Shown here piece after piece: positions 9,260 through 17,042 of a stretch of 24,118 nt of DNA. The first letter of the stretch is position 1; each line of letters opens with the position of its first letter. Source of the DNA: Oscillospiraceae bacterium (GTDB taxonomy: Bacteria; Bacillota_A; Clostridia; Oscillospirales; WRJC01); contig WQXD01000027.1 of assembly GCA_009785015.1 (NCBI GenBank), positions 1-24,118 of the forward strand, read 5' to 3'. Under the pieces are notes generated by a model. That model saw only the letters and a list, made by a program, of their open reading frames with translations. It had not been told where the DNA came from and did not search any database. The translations under genes and the position numbers were made by a program.

Positions 9260-10381
9260 TTACTCAAACATTTTTTCGATCATGCTATGATTTGCAAATG
9301 GCATCTTCATCGCTTGTTTTTCGTCCATTTCTATCCCGAGCCCGGGCAGGTCGGGGATTTCCACGAATCCGTCTTTGAAACATATCGGAGTTTCAAACAG
9401 GCCGTATTTTGACGCGGTCTGCTCCACGGAATATTCCATGATCACCGCGTTGGGCAGGGCCGCCGCGGTTTGCAGCGCGGCCGCGGTACCTACCAGCCCG
9501 TGGACGTTGTGCGGCGCGACCGGCAAAAACGCCGCCTGCGCCAATACGCCGATATGATACAGCTCAGTGATACCTCCGCAGTAGCGCACGTCGGGCTGGA
9601 GGTAATCCGCCGCGTTTTTGCGGATGACGGCGGCAAAATCGCATTTTCCGTACATGCGCTCGCCCGCCGCGACGGCAATGGGGGATTTTTCCCTCACCTG
9701 GGCCAGCGCGTCGATATTTTCCGGCATGACCGGCTCCTCAAAAAACATGGGGTTATAGGGCGCGAGTGTTTCTGCGATCTCTATCGCGGTACGGGTATCG
9801 AAACGCCCGTGCCCCTCAATGAGGATATCGACATTGTCGCCGACCGCGTCGCGCACTGCGCATACTTCGGCGGCGGCGTTTTTCAGGACGGATTTTTTTA
9901 TACTCCACTCCGCTTTGGCGAAAGGATCCCATTTCAAGGCGGTAAAGCCGTCCGAAACGGTTTTTTGGGCCAATGCGGAAAGTTTGTCCGGTGTGTCCGC
10001 CCCGAAAAACCAGCGGTTGGCATAGGCGCGGATCTTTGGCCGGAACGCGCCGCCGAGCAGCTTGTGCACCGGCATTTTGAGCAGCTTGCCTTTGATGTCC
10101 CACAATGCGGTATCAATGGCGCTCAGCGCCCCGCAAAGCACCGCGCAGCCGCCCCAGTATCCGTTGCGGAAACTTTTGTAAAGATGTACTCCGGTATCAA
10201 AGGGGTCTTTCCCGATGTAATAGGGCGCGGTCTCCGCCACGGCGCTGACGACCGTTTTTTCGCGCCCTTCCACCGAACATTCGCCCAATCCGCTGATACC
10301 TTCGTCGGTTTCCACTTTGACAAAGACCCAGTTGTCCTGATTTGCCCCCACGGTGAAAGTTTTGATTTTGGTGATTTTCAT
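9260..10381 (-). CDS. Galactonate-dehydratase-like enolase-superfamily enzyme
   Basis: A 373-residue mandelate-racemase/muconate-lactonizing type protein and first gene of the minus-strand operon. It parallels D-galactonate dehydratase (DgoD) along its whole length. It has the N-terminal capping domain with ETDEG and GLGE, the barrel His in GHGR (H191), metal ligands E215 in FFEEP and E241 in AGER, and the second catalytic His in APH (H291). Such enzymes remove water from an aldonate to give a 2-keto-3-deoxy acid, which fits the aldolase and kinase-like genes across the divergent promoter. The first metal ligand is Glu (E189 in IEGHGR) where DgoD has Asp; I believe this occurs in uncharacterised relatives, so the actual acid-sugar substrate is open. 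The start is supported by GGGGAT just upstream and a consensus promoter at 10416-10444. Confidence 0.85.
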   Translation of the reverse strand: MKITKIKTFTVGANQDNWVFVKVETDEGISGLGECSVEGREKTVVSAVAETAPYYIGKDPFDTGVHLYKSFRNGYWGGCAVLCGALSAIDTALWDIKGKLLKMPVHKLLGGAFRPKIRAYANRWFFGADTPDKLSALAQKTVSDGFTALKWDPFAKAEWSIKKSVLKNAAAEVCAVRDAVGDNVDILIEGHGRFDTRTAIEIAETLAPYNPMFFEEPVMPENIDALAQVREKSPIAVAAGERMYGKCDFAAVIRKNAADYLQPDVRYCGGITELYHIGVLAQAAFLPVAPHNVHGLVGTAAALQTAAALPNAVIMEYSVEQTASKYGLFETPICFKDGFVEIPDLPGLGIEMDEKQAMKMPFANHSMIEKMFE

Positions 10382-10415
10382 ATTTATCCCCGCCGTTCTT
10401 GCTGATTTCAGCTCT

Positions 10416-10444
10416 ATTATACCGCAGTTATATCATTTTGTCAA
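10416..10444 (-). promoter_or_regulatory. Consensus sigma-A promoter of the minus-strand glycosidase operon
   Basis: Read on the minus strand, TTGACA (10444-10439) and TATAAT (10421-10416) are both perfect and separated by exactly 17 bases. Transcription would start near 10409 and reach the dehydratase start codon at 10381 after a short leader. Confidence 0.85.
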
Positions 10445-10474
10445 CTCTTTTTTTGCCTGTTGACAAACGCGTTT
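10437..10474. promoter_or_regulatory. Palindromic operator candidates between the divergent promoters
   Basis: Two symmetrical elements are visible. A perfect 10-bp palindrome AAACGCGTTT (10465-10474) sits in the spacer of the plus promoter; its central CG is typical of LacI-family operators. A 9-bp inverted repeat, TTTGTCAAC (10437-10445) and GTTGACAAA (10459-10467), brackets both -35 boxes, though part of it is imposed by the two opposed TTGACA boxes. A repressor here could shut both operons at once. No regulator gene is in the window. Confidence 0.5.
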
Positions 10475-10488
10475 ATTTGTGATAATAT
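10460..10488 (+). promoter_or_regulatory. Sigma-A promoter of the plus-strand sugar-acid operon
   Basis: TTGACA (10460-10465) and TAATAT (10483-10488) are 17 bases apart, with an extended -10 TG at 10480-10481. It is divergent from the minus-strand promoter; the two -35 boxes are only 15 bases apart. Transcription would begin near 10495, just before the GGGAGG ribosome binding site of the oxidoreductase gene. Confidence 0.82.
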
Positions 10489-10515
10489 ATAAAATAAATC
10501 GGGAGGCAGGAAAAA

Positions 10516-11622
10516 ATGGGTAGTTTGGAATTTGGCGGAACATACGGGCATTCGCCCGTTGAAAAAATGTTTGGCAAAAAAGATGTTTACGGTGTGGGAT
10601 TTGACGAAGAGCGCATTGCCAAGAAAAAAATACGGCTCGGCATAATAGGCGCGGGCGGCGTCGCGCAGTCAAAACATATTCCGGCGATAAACCGCCTCAG
10701 GACTATATGGGAACCCGTTGAAATCGCCGCTTTTTCGACGAGAAATAAAATTCAGGGCGATAAAATAAGCAGGCTCTGCGGTTATAATTATTATGCCGAT
10801 TACAAAGATATGCTGGCCGGCGAAGAGCTCGACGGGGTTATCGTGAGTTCCGGCGACGAGGTCCATTTTGAGCATACCCTCGCGTGCTTTGAAAAAAATA
10901 TCCACGTGATATGCGAAAAGCCGTTGTCCCGCAGTCTCGACGAAGCGAGGCGTATGGTTTCCGAAGCCGAAGAAAAAAATCTTGTGTTTATGACGGTGTC
11001 AAACAAAAGATACAGCCCGCCGTATTACAGGGCAAAAGGGCTTATGGACTGCAAAGACGGCAGCATATTCAAAAATCCCGCGATGTTTTGCGGCAAATTC
11101 AACCTCGGATATGATTATGTGGATATTCTCGAGGGCGGCACGGTGCATTTATTCGACCTTGCGCGTTATTTGATGGGGGACGTTTTAAGTCTGACTGCCT
11201 GCGCGGTCAGGCGTTATGATTTCAACCGAACCGGATATGCTTTTGACAACGGCGTATGCATGCTTGAATTCAAAAGCGGAGCAATCGGGGCGTTATATAC
11301 TTCAACGTCGGCGCTCAGCCTGAAACCGTGGGAAAGGGTCGAGGTATATTTTGAGAAAGCGTGGTTTTCAGTCGAGGACCAAAGGGATTTGATAATTTAT
11401 GACAGTGAGGAAGGACCGGCGAAAAGTTTTTCGCCCGTGTTTCCGAACACTCTGATTTTTGACGAGGAGTTCGGAGGATTTATGCCCATGCTTTTGAATT
11501 TTATCGAGAGCATAAGGGGAACCGAAAAGCCTCTTGTGACGGGATATGACGGAATGAAAGCGGTCGAGCTTATCGGCGCGTTCTATAAGTCGCTTGATTC
11601 GGGCGGGAAAATATATATTTGA
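10516..11622 (+). CDS. Gfo/Idh/MocA family NAD(P)-dependent oxidoreductase
   Basis: A 368-residue dehydrogenase, first gene of the plus-strand operon. The Rossmann motif GIIGAGGVAQ (42-51) and the family's EKP (134-136, catalytic Lys135) are clear, as is the later GGTVHLFDLARYLMG block with the conserved His and Asp. The family oxidises or reduces ring hydroxyls and sugar or sugar-acid carbons, with NAD(P). In this context it most likely oxidises a released sugar or a glycoside; that is inference. It has an unusual ~38-residue N-terminal extension before the Rossmann fold. The start is nevertheless supported by GGGAGG at 10501-10506 and no later ATG is close to the fold with such a site. Confidence 0.85.
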   Translation: MGSLEFGGTYGHSPVEKMFGKKDVYGVGFDEERIAKKKIRLGIIGAGGVAQSKHIPAINRLRTIWEPVEIAAFSTRNKIQGDKISRLCGYNYYADYKDMLAGEELDGVIVSSGDEVHFEHTLACFEKNIHVICEKPLSRSLDEARRMVSEAEEKNLVFMTVSNKRYSPPYYRAKGLMDCKDGSIFKNPAMFCGKFNLGYDYVDILEGGTVHLFDLARYLMGDVLSLTACAVRRYDFNRTGYAFDNGVCMLEFKSGAIGALYTSTSALSLKPWERVEVYFEKAWFSVEDQRDLIIYDSEEGPAKSFSPVFPNTLIFDEEFGGFMPMLLNFIESIRGTEKPLVTGYDGMKAVELIGAFYKSLDSGGKIYI

Positions 11623-11643
11623 TCTGCAAGGAGGGAAATCCAA

Positions 11644-12321
11644 ATGCCGGCAATAAAAGAAAAAGCGATTGAGGCAATAAAAACAACAGGCGTTCTGCCC
11701 TGCGTAAAACTGCATGAAAAAGGCGATTTTGTCGGGTACGCCAAGGCTATGTACGACGGGGGCGCGAGAGCGGTTGAAATCACCATGACGACTCCCGGAG
11801 TCCTTGAAGCAATAGCCGCGATAAGCGGTTACTTCAAAGACCATGACGATAAATTGTACGTCGCGGCGGGAACGGTTCTCGACGCGCCGAGCGCGCGGGA
11901 AGTGATCCTGCACGGCGGAAGCGTGCTCGTCAATCCCTGCGTTATTCCGGAAGTCATAGACATGGGCCTGAGATACGGCGTTCCGGTTCTGTCCGGCGCG
12001 TTTACCGCTACGGAATGTTTCAACGCCATGCGGGCGGGGGCGTCAATGGTAAAAATTTTTCCCGGCGCTCTCGGCGGCCCTGAATACATGACGAATTTAA
12101 AAATGGTGTTCCCCTCTCTCGATTTGATTCCGTCGGGGGGAATAACGCCCGAAAACGCGGGAGATTTTATCAAATGCGGAGCGTGTGCCGTTTCAGGGGC
12201 GAGAACGTTCATGGATATGGAAAAGATTGAGCAGTACGGGATTGAATGGGTGACAAAGCAAGTCAAAAAATTTATTGATATTATAAAAGAGGCGAAAAAA
12301 CATATCAATGTCATACCGTAA
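11644..12321 (+). CDS. eda: KDPG/KDPGal-type 2-keto-3-deoxy acid aldolase
   Basis: A 225-residue class I aldolase of the Eda family, about the normal length. The Schiff-base lysine is K137 in MVKIFPG; E45 in VEITM matches the catalytic glutamate. AAGTVLD (75-81), SGAFTATE (117-124) and the phosphate-site block PSGGITPENA are all in place. It would split a (phospho-)2-keto-3-deoxy sugar acid into pyruvate and an aldehyde such as glyceraldehyde (3-phosphate). This is the step after the dehydratase encoded across the divergent promoter. The start has an excellent AAGGAGGG site, 21 bases after the oxidoreductase gene. Whether the phosphorylated acid is the true substrate is in doubt because the kinase in this operon looks inactive. 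Confidence 0.88.
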   Translation: MPAIKEKAIEAIKTTGVLPCVKLHEKGDFVGYAKAMYDGGARAVEITMTTPGVLEAIAAISGYFKDHDDKLYVAAGTVLDAPSAREVILHGGSVLVNPCVIPEVIDMGLRYGVPVLSGAFTATECFNAMRAGASMVKIFPGALGGPEYMTNLKMVFPSLDLIPSGGITPENAGDFIKCGACAVSGARTFMDMEKIEQYGIEWVTKQVKKFIDIIKEAKKHINVIP

Positions 12322-12336
12322 GGAAATAAAAAAATT

Positions 12337-13005
12337 ATGTTAAAAAATTTATCGTATCCGCTTGATACCGGCGCTCTCCGTCCGCCGGCAATCCCCGCGG
12401 CGGGCCTTGAGGAATTCTTGAGCATTGCAAACGACGGCGCGAGCGTTCAGAAATTATCGGTATATTCCCACACAGGGACACATATCGACACGTCGGCGCA
12501 TGTTTTTGAACACGGGGTTCATATCACGGATTTCCGGCCCTGTGAACTTGTGTTTGACAAAGTCGGGATTATCTCCATGACACTGCCGGACAATTATGTC
12601 ATAGAACAATCCGATCTTGAAAAGCATCGGGATATACGGGACATATTGGATAAAAACGAATTTATACTGTTCAATTTCAACTTATACGACAAAAGGTCAA
12701 ACGACCCCGAAAGTTATATATATAAATCGCCCGGATTTTCGCTTGAAGCCGGAAAATATATCGCCGGTTATAAAAATATAAAAGGCATGGGGACGGATTC
12801 GCCGTCCGTGGCGAGCATATACCGGATAGGCGAAACAATGAAAGTACATAACGAATTGCTTGGCGCAAACAACAAGAAATTTATTATCATCGAAGAAATG
12901 AAATTGGAAAAAAACGAAAAGGCTCCGCAAAAACTCACCGTCGCCCCGTGGCTTGTCAAAGGAATGCACAGCGGACCTTGTACGGTTATCGGCGAATATC
13001 GTTGA
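12337..13005 (+). CDS. Cyclase-family metal-dependent hydrolase (kynurenine formamidase fold)
   Basis: A 222-residue protein of the PF04199 cyclase family. The metal-binding motif HTGTHIDTSAH (45-55) matches the family's HxGTHxDxPxH with Ser in place of Pro, and MGTDSPS near the middle is the second conserved block. Family members hydrolyse amides such as N-formylkynurenine or act on cyclic and lactone-like substrates, using Zn or Mn. There is no tryptophan-pathway gene nearby. Its place between sugar-acid enzymes suggests hydrolysis of a sugar lactone, but this is inference only. The start follows AAGGAAA, 15 bases after the aldolase stop. Confidence 0.75.
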   Translation: MLKNLSYPLDTGALRPPAIPAAGLEEFLSIANDGASVQKLSVYSHTGTHIDTSAHVFEHGVHITDFRPCELVFDKVGIISMTLPDNYVIEQSDLEKHRDIRDILDKNEFILFNFNLYDKRSNDPESYIYKSPGFSLEAGKYIAGYKNIKGMGTDSPSVASIYRIGETMKVHNELLGANNKKFIIIEEMKLEKNEKAPQKLTVAPWLVKGMHSGPCTVIGEYR

Positions 13006-13043
13006 ATAATTCATAAAAATAAAATTTGGGAGGGTATTTTAAA

Positions 13044-15344
13044 ATGATAAACAAAAAAATAACAGAATGGGACTTGACCGCTCATTATCCGTACACGCCG
13101 GTTTTGGGCAAATCTTTGGAAACGGGGGTTATTCCGGGTTCGATTTTCCCCGCTGTAAAAGCTACCGTGCCGGGAAGCATATATATGGACATGTGGAAGG
13201 CGGGATATATAAAAGACCCGTACTTCGACATGAATTCGCTGTTATGCGAATGGATTCCCGAACGCTGGTGGATTTACGGCGCGAACGTAAAAATACCGGA
13301 AAATTTAAAAGGCCGGAATATATTTGTAACTTTTAAGGGCATAGACTATAAGGCGCGCATTTCTTTCAATAAAAAGGCTGTTACGGATACCCCGCACGAA
13401 GGAATGTTTTTGCCCTTTACGGCGAACATCACCGATGCCGCGGATTTTGAAGGCGGCAATAACATTCAAGTGATGCTCTCTAACGCGCCGGACGAAATGG
13501 GGCAGATCGGATATACGAGCCGGACATTCACGCAAAAATCGAGATTTACCTACAAGTGGGATTTCTGCACGCGCATGAAAGGCATGGGGCTTTACGACGA
13601 TGTTTTACTCGAGGATTTCGGCTCGTGCGCGATAAGATACGCCGACATAAAAACCTCGCCTGGCAAAGACAATGAATACAAGATAAATTTCGATTTGGAA
13701 ATAGAGGCGTTTGGCCCCGGGAAAGTAAATGTGGGGTATGAATTGTATTTCAAAGGCGAGCCGGTATGCGCGGGAGCTTCGGAAAGCGAGTTTGAGCGGG
13801 GAAAAAATATTTTTACATCGGAAATAAAAGTGGATAACCCCAAATTGTGGCATGTAAACGGCCACGGTGAGCAGAATTTATACGCGCTGAAAATAAAAAT
13901 ATTCGACGAAGCGGGTTTATCCGACGAGAAAGAATACAAAGTCGGGCTTAAAACTTTGACTTACGAAAGATGCGAAGGGGCAAAAGAGGATTCCCTGCCG
14001 TATATTCCGGTGGTAAACGGAAAAAGAATATATATAAAAGGCGTGAATATATCCCCGTTTGACTTGATGTACGGCTGCGTCACCCGCCGTAAATTGGAAA
14101 AGCTGCTGCTGCAGGCCAAAAACAGCAATATAAATATGATCAGGGTGAACGGCGTCGGAGCGATAGAGAGCTTTGATTTTTATGATCTGTGCGACGAATA
14201 CGGCATCATGGTCTGGCAGGATTTTATACAGTCGAGTTCGGGGATCGAAAATGTCCCGTCAAAAATTCCGGAATTTCTGAAACTCTTGGAAAAAGTGGCG
14301 ACGGAGGCCCTGAAAGTCAAGAGAAATCATGCGTGTCTGACATTCTGGACCGGCGGCAACGAGCTGACGGACAAAAACGGAGTGCCGTCGACTTACGACG
14401 ATGAAAATATAAAAATGCTCAAAAATCTGTGCGACAGGTTTGACCCGGCGCATTTGATGCTCCCCACCACCGCCTCGGGCCCCAATGAATTTATCGACGT
14501 CGTAAACAAAGGCGTGAGCCACGACGTTCACGGGCACTGGAAATACCTCGGAGCTTTTGATCATTATAAATTCTACAACGCCAGCGACAGCCTGTTTCAC
14601 AGTGAGTTCGGCTGCGACGGCATGACAAATTATGACAATTTCGGGAAATTTTTGTCGAGGGAACATCATAAGGTTTTCAGCATGTCCGAAAATCACGTTT
14701 GGCGGCATCACGGGGAATGGTGGGATACCCTGGCAAGGGACACCGCGATATTCGGTGAATTTGACAAAGACGATTTATTGACGTTTGTAAAAGTCAGTCA
14801 AATGATACAGGCCGAGGGCATAAGATATATACTCGACGCGAACAGGCGCAGAAAATTCCAAAACGCCGGAAGCATGATCTGGCAGTATAACGAGCCTTAT
14901 CCGAATGTCTCGTGTACGTCTTTGATAGATTACTGGGGAGACCCGAAAGCCGCGCTTGATTACGTCGCACAGAGCTACAGAATGAGGAACCTGAGCTTAA
15001 AACACGAGTCGTTGGTCTACAGCAAAGGCGATATATTCAAAGGCGAGGTTTACATCGTCAATGATTCCGGCAAATTCCGCGCCGATATAGATATCAAAGT
15101 TTACAGCGAGGACAAAAATATAATTCTGAACCGGACAAAACAAGCGGAAGTCGGCGAAAACGGCGCGTTGAAGATAGCGGACATAGAGTTTGAGATGGGC
15201 GATTCGCCGTGCTATCACGTCGATTTGACGCTCGACGACGAAAAAGGGAAAATTACGTCGGGCTATTTCTTCTTGGTCAAGGGCGAGAACGGGTTCTGTG
15301 ATAAAAATCCCGTGATAAAACTTTATGATTCCCGTGTAAAATAG
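13044..15344 (+). CDS. GH2 beta-mannosidase-type glycosidase
   Basis: A 766-residue GH2 enzyme of the beta-mannosidase branch. Residues 1-200 form the sugar-binding domain (TVPGSIYMDM, then WWIYG), followed by an Ig-like domain and the TIM barrel with IKGVN (331-335). The acid/base is E440 in WTGGNE and the nucleophile E521 in HSEFG. GGNE and the surrounding barrel are typical of exo-beta-mannosidases and related beta-glycosidases rather than LacZ. No signal peptide is present. The ATG at 13044 is preferred over an upstream in-frame TTG at 13026, because GGGAGGG (13028-13034) is then correctly spaced as ribosome binding site; the TTG would lie inside it. It is embedded in the sugar-acid operon, 38 bases after the cyclase gene. 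Confidence 0.87.
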   Translation: MINKKITEWDLTAHYPYTPVLGKSLETGVIPGSIFPAVKATVPGSIYMDMWKAGYIKDPYFDMNSLLCEWIPERWWIYGANVKIPENLKGRNIFVTFKGIDYKARISFNKKAVTDTPHEGMFLPFTANITDAADFEGGNNIQVMLSNAPDEMGQIGYTSRTFTQKSRFTYKWDFCTRMKGMGLYDDVLLEDFGSCAIRYADIKTSPGKDNEYKINFDLEIEAFGPGKVNVGYELYFKGEPVCAGASESEFERGKNIFTSEIKVDNPKLWHVNGHGEQNLYALKIKIFDEAGLSDEKEYKVGLKTLTYERCEGAKEDSLPYIPVVNGKRIYIKGVNISPFDLMYGCVTRRKLEKLLLQAKNSNINMIRVNGVGAIESFDFYDLCDEYGIMVWQDFIQSSSGIENVPSKIPEFLKLLEKVATEALKVKRNHACLTFWTGGNELTDKNGVPSTYDDENIKMLKNLCDRFDPAHLMLPTTASGPNEFIDVVNKGVSHDVHGHWKYLGAFDHYKFYNASDSLFHSEFGCDGMTNYDNFGKFLSREHHKVFSMSENHVWRHHGEWWDTLARDTAIFGEFDKDDLLTFVKVSQMIQAEGIRYILDANRRRKFQNAGSMIWQYNEPYPNVSCTSLIDYWGDPKAALDYVAQSYRMRNLSLKHESLVYSKGDIFKGEVYIVNDSGKFRADIDIKVYSEDKNIILNRTKQAEVGENGALKIADIEFEMGDSPCYHVDLTLDDEKGKITSGYFFLVKGENGFCDKNPVIKLYDSRVK

Positions 15345-15357
15345 GGGGAATTTTAAA

Positions 15358-16005
15358 ATGGAATATATAAATATCTGCGAGCAAATGCTCGAAGCGTGCA
15401 AATGGATCACAAAAAAGAATCTCGTATACAGCACATGGGGAAACATCAGCGTAAGATACAAAGAGGGCCTTATTCTCACCCCGAGCAAAATGGATTATGA
15501 ACTGATGACGCCGGACGATATGGTCGGAATGGATTTCGACGGAAACATCACAAAAGGGCATAACGTTCCCACGTCGGAGCGGCATATACACAGGCTCATC
15601 ATGAAAAACCGCCCGGATATAAATTCCGTCGTCCACACCCATTCGCCATACGCGTGCGCGGCGGCCGCGGCGGGAATGAATATCCCCGCGCTTATAGAGG
15701 AAAACGCGCAGCTTATCGGGGGAACGGTTTTGTGCACGCCTTATTATATATCCGGCGGCAATCATCTTGAGCTCGCCGAGCTGACGGCGAAAACTTTGGG
15801 AAATTACGTGAATGCCGTATTGATAAAAAATCACGGGCCCGTCGCCTGCGGCAGGACGCTTGAAGAGGCATTGTACGCCTGCCTTGTCGTGGAAAAAGCG
15901 GCGCAGATGGCGCTCTTACTCAAAAATCCCGACGGTTTCGCCATTCCCGGCGAATTTGTCAGAGAAGAACGGGAACGGTTTTTGTATAAATACGGAAAGG
16001 AATAA
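15358..16005 (+). CDS. Class II aldolase (L-fuculose-phosphate aldolase family)
   Basis: A 215-residue aldolase/adducin-type enzyme of standard length. All four residues used by FucA are present: zinc ligands H93 and H95 (HTHSPYA) and H159 (NHGPVACG), and catalytic E74 in TSERHIH. The phosphate-binding segments STWGNIS (25-31) and LTPSKMDYE (40-48) are also kept. The family cleaves ketose 1-phosphates to dihydroxyacetone phosphate and an aldehyde, or catalyses epimerisation or decarboxylation in relatives. In this operon it could process a second released sugar such as a deoxyhexose, or a late intermediate of the oxidative route. The start follows GGGGGA, 13 bases after the GH2 gene. Confidence 0.85.
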   Translation: MEYINICEQMLEACKWITKKNLVYSTWGNISVRYKEGLILTPSKMDYELMTPDDMVGMDFDGNITKGHNVPTSERHIHRLIMKNRPDINSVVHTHSPYACAAAAAGMNIPALIEENAQLIGGTVLCTPYYISGGNHLELAELTAKTLGNYVNAVLIKNHGPVACGRTLEEALYACLVVEKAAQMALLLKNPDGFAIPGEFVREERERFLYKYGKE

Positions 16006-16012
16006 TTTTTTC

Positions 16013-17029
16013 ATGAAAGTCGTCACGATGGGCGAGATGATGATCAGGCTCATGCCGCCCGGACATTTGCGCATTGAGCAGGCGTCGGGATTCGAGGCTT
16101 ACTGGGGCGGAGACGAAGCTATCGTCTCCGCGTCCCTTGCGAGATTCGGGTTGCCGTCGGCTTATGTCACGCGTTTGCCGGAGAATTTGCTCGGGGACAT
16201 CGCCGTCGCGAAACTGCGCGGGCAGGGCGTCGACACTTCGCTTATTCTGCGCGGCGGGCCGCGAATGGGCATAAATTTTTATGAAAACGGCGCGTCCGCG
16301 CGCGCGCCGCAGGTCATATACGACCGTTCTCATTCGGCCATATCGGAGGCCCATGCAAACGATTTCGATTTCGAAAGGATTTTTGACGGCGTCGGTTGGT
16401 TTCACGTGTCGGGGATCACCCCGGCTTTGTCGGAATCTATGGCGGAAGCCGTATATACGGCGTTGTCAGAAGCGCGCAAACGCAATATAACGACAAGCGT
16501 GGATTTGAATTACAGGAGCAAACTGTGGAATCCGGATAAAGCGCGCTTGGTTATGATTCCGATGATGGAACATACGGATATATTGATAGGCAGCGCTTCG
16601 CATACCGACATTATGCTCGACATAAAGCCCGACGGCGTATCCGATTCCTCCGCGCCGCTTACTCCGGAGCGCTATGATTCTTTGTTCGCAAAACTGCGCG
16701 GGCGTTTTGGGTTTAAGCTGATCGCTTTTACACAGCGCGAAAATATTTCCGCCTCCGACAACGGCTGGTCCGGAATGTTATATGACGGCGTGAATACATA
16801 CCGTTCAAGGCATTATGAGCTGCATCTTGTGGACAGGGGCGGCGGCGGGGCGTCATTTTCCGCCGGAATCATATTTGGCGTCGGCACAAATATGACATAT
16901 CGCGATACGGTGGAATTCGCAGCGGCGGCCTCCGCGTTAAAACAGACGATAACGGGTGATTTTAATCTTGTCAGTTTATCGGAAGTCCGCCATCTTATGG
17001 ATGACGTTTCGGGACGCGTGCGGCGGTGA
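16013..17029 (+). CDS. PfkB-family 2-keto-3-deoxygluconate-kinase-like protein, probable loss of catalytic Asp
   Basis: A 338-residue ribokinase-fold protein that closely follows 2-keto-3-deoxygluconate kinases: MGEMMIRLMPP at the start, the substrate-binding VIYDRSHSAI block, and DLNYRSKLW. Two expected active-site residues are missing. The second PfkB signature, normally DR-x-G-G/A-G-D-S/A-F with the Asp as catalytic base, reads DRGGGGASF (274-282) so the Asp is Ala280 (codon GCG, 16850-16852). The first signature, normally GGAEAN, reads GGDEAI (32-37). The frame is intact and there is no indel, so this is not an obvious pseudogene. ATG 16013 is chosen: it is 7 bases after the aldolase stop with AAAGGA upstream; a longer in-frame ORF from 15860 merely overlaps the aldolase. 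Last gene of the operon; no clear terminator follows. Confidence 0.8.
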   Translation: MKVVTMGEMMIRLMPPGHLRIEQASGFEAYWGGDEAIVSASLARFGLPSAYVTRLPENLLGDIAVAKLRGQGVDTSLILRGGPRMGINFYENGASARAPQVIYDRSHSAISEAHANDFDFERIFDGVGWFHVSGITPALSESMAEAVYTALSEARKRNITTSVDLNYRSKLWNPDKARLVMIPMMEHTDILIGSASHTDIMLDIKPDGVSDSSAPLTPERYDSLFAKLRGRFGFKLIAFTQRENISASDNGWSGMLYDGVNTYRSRHYELHLVDRGGGGASFSAGIIFGVGTNMTYRDTVEFAAAASALKQTITGDFNLVSLSEVRHLMDDVSGRVRR

Positions 17030-17042
17030 CGGATATTTATAA

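Noticed and set aside
9470..10405. 311-codon plus-strand frame opposite the dehydratase gene
   Set aside because: Antisense shadow of an enzyme with complete catalytic motifs; its end also runs through the minus-strand start region.
13026..13043. TTG start for the beta-mannosidase-type gene
   Set aside because: This TTG is part of the GGGAGGG ribosome binding region that serves ATG 13044.
15860..16012. N-terminal extension of the PfkB-like protein
   Set aside because: The extra 51 codons overlap the class II aldolase in another frame; ATG 16013 fits the family start and has its own AAAGGA site.
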